Positions 5,895-6,238 of a DNA stretch of 6,238 bases are shown piece by piece. The notes under the pieces were generated by a model. The model was not told the origin of the DNA. It saw nothing but the letters and a program-made list of their open reading frames with translations, and did no database searches. Source of the stretch: Paracoccaceae bacterium (GTDB lineage Bacteria; Pseudomonadota; Alphaproteobacteria; Rhodobacterales; Rhodobacteraceae); contig JALWJU010000183.1 of NCBI GenBank assembly GCA_026997055.1, forward strand, positions 1 through 6,238, written 5' to 3'. The position numbers and the translations under genes were made by a program. Numbering within the stretch: position 1 is the stretch's first letter; the number at the start of each line of letters is the position of its first letter.

Positions 5895-6238
5895 CCGTAA
5901 TCCTCGCGCAGGGGGGGCTTTTCGTCGCCTCCGGCGGCGCGGGCGTAAGCATGGCCGGACTGCACCGCGGCGGCGATCAGGCCGGGGGCGAGGCAGTCGC
6001 CGATCCGGCTGACGGAGCGGATGCCCGCTTCCTCCCACTCGCCCCGGCGCGCCTGAAGCGCCTGCCAGAGCCCGTCCTCCGGCAGGCGCGCGGTGACCGG
6101 CACCAGCGTGGCGCAGGCGATCTCCTCGCGCCGGCCCGAATAGGTGCAGGCGAGGGTCAGGCTGGCTTCGGCCATGTCGGCAAGCTCCCGTGACAGGTAG
6201 AGCGGCACCCCAAGCTCGATCAGCCGCTTCTGGATGCG
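5885..6238 (-). CDS. C-terminal part of a trimethylamine-dehydrogenase-like FMN/FAD oxidoreductase
   Basis: The frame is open from the right edge to a TGA at 5885-5887, giving the last 117 residues of a longer protein. The segment LVPVTARLPEDGLWQALQ followed by RRGEWEEAGIRSVSRIGD and APGLIAAAVQSGHAYAR matches, as I recall the family, the end of trimethylamine and dimethylamine dehydrogenases and the related dimethylglycine or N-methylproline demethylase group (old-yellow-enzyme barrel, 4Fe-4S cluster and C-terminal nucleotide-binding domains). IGD and the AP..IA.A...GH pattern form the last dinucleotide-binding element. The barrel with its flavin and iron-sulfur sites would lie beyond the window, so substrate cannot be stated. 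The GTG near 6208 is an internal codon, since homologous sequence continues upstream of it. Full-length members usually have about 650-730 residues. Confidence 0.85.
   Translation of the reverse strand, partial: RIQKRLIELGVPLYLSRELADMAEASLTLACTYSGRREEIACATLVPVTARLPEDGLWQALQARRGEWEEAGIRSVSRIGDCLAPGLIAAAVQSGHAYARAAGGDEKPPLREDYGHV

Noticed and set aside
2442..6038. Very long open frame on the minus strand (1198 codons) opposite the permease and the oxidoreductase
   Set aside because: Its product is low-complexity, rich in His, Arg, Gln and Gly, with no family resemblance. It lies opposite two genes with clear domains. It is a by-product of high GC at third positions.

Overview
This window comes from a GC-rich bacterial chromosome: most third codon positions are G or C, and genes are tightly packed with start/stop overlaps. 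The gene content fits a proteobacterium, most likely an alphaproteobacterium of the Rhodobacterales kind: an SLC13-type permease with internal RCK_C domains, a DadA/PuuB-like amine oxidoreductase, and a trimethylamine-dehydrogenase-like flavoprotein. The lineage is inferred from gene families and composition. No marker gene is present.

Left part (1-2271, minus strand): a compact three-gene operon read right to left. First is a 358-aa soluble coiled-coil protein with a distant TelA-like look. Next is a 56-aa membrane protein whose ATG overlaps the upstream stop (ATGA). Last is an unrecognised protein of at least 345 aa that overlaps the small gene by 8 nt and runs off the left edge. The overlaps imply coupled translation and probably a shared function, but no function can be read from the sequence. 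This is the most novel part of the window.

Middle (2272-4361): a 206-bp divergent intergenic region carries a perfect 10-bp inverted repeat and related TCGCG-containing sites. It is followed on the plus strand by a 627-aa SLC13/DASS-type permease with two RCK_C (TrkA_C) domains between its two membrane halves.

Right part (4362-6238): after a 252-bp very GC-rich spacer with short direct repeats and a strong hairpin comes a 426-aa FAD-dependent amino acid/amine oxidoreductase (DAO fold, PuuB/DadA-like) on the plus strand. Its stop overlaps by 10 nt the end of a convergent minus-strand gene. Only the last 117 codons of that gene lie in the window, and they match the C-terminus of the trimethylamine/dimethylamine dehydrogenase and N-methylproline demethylase-like family. 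Together these two point to catabolism of amines or N-methylated amino compounds. Whether the permease belongs to that pathway is unproven. No RNA gene, CRISPR array, insertion sequence or clear intrinsic terminator was seen.
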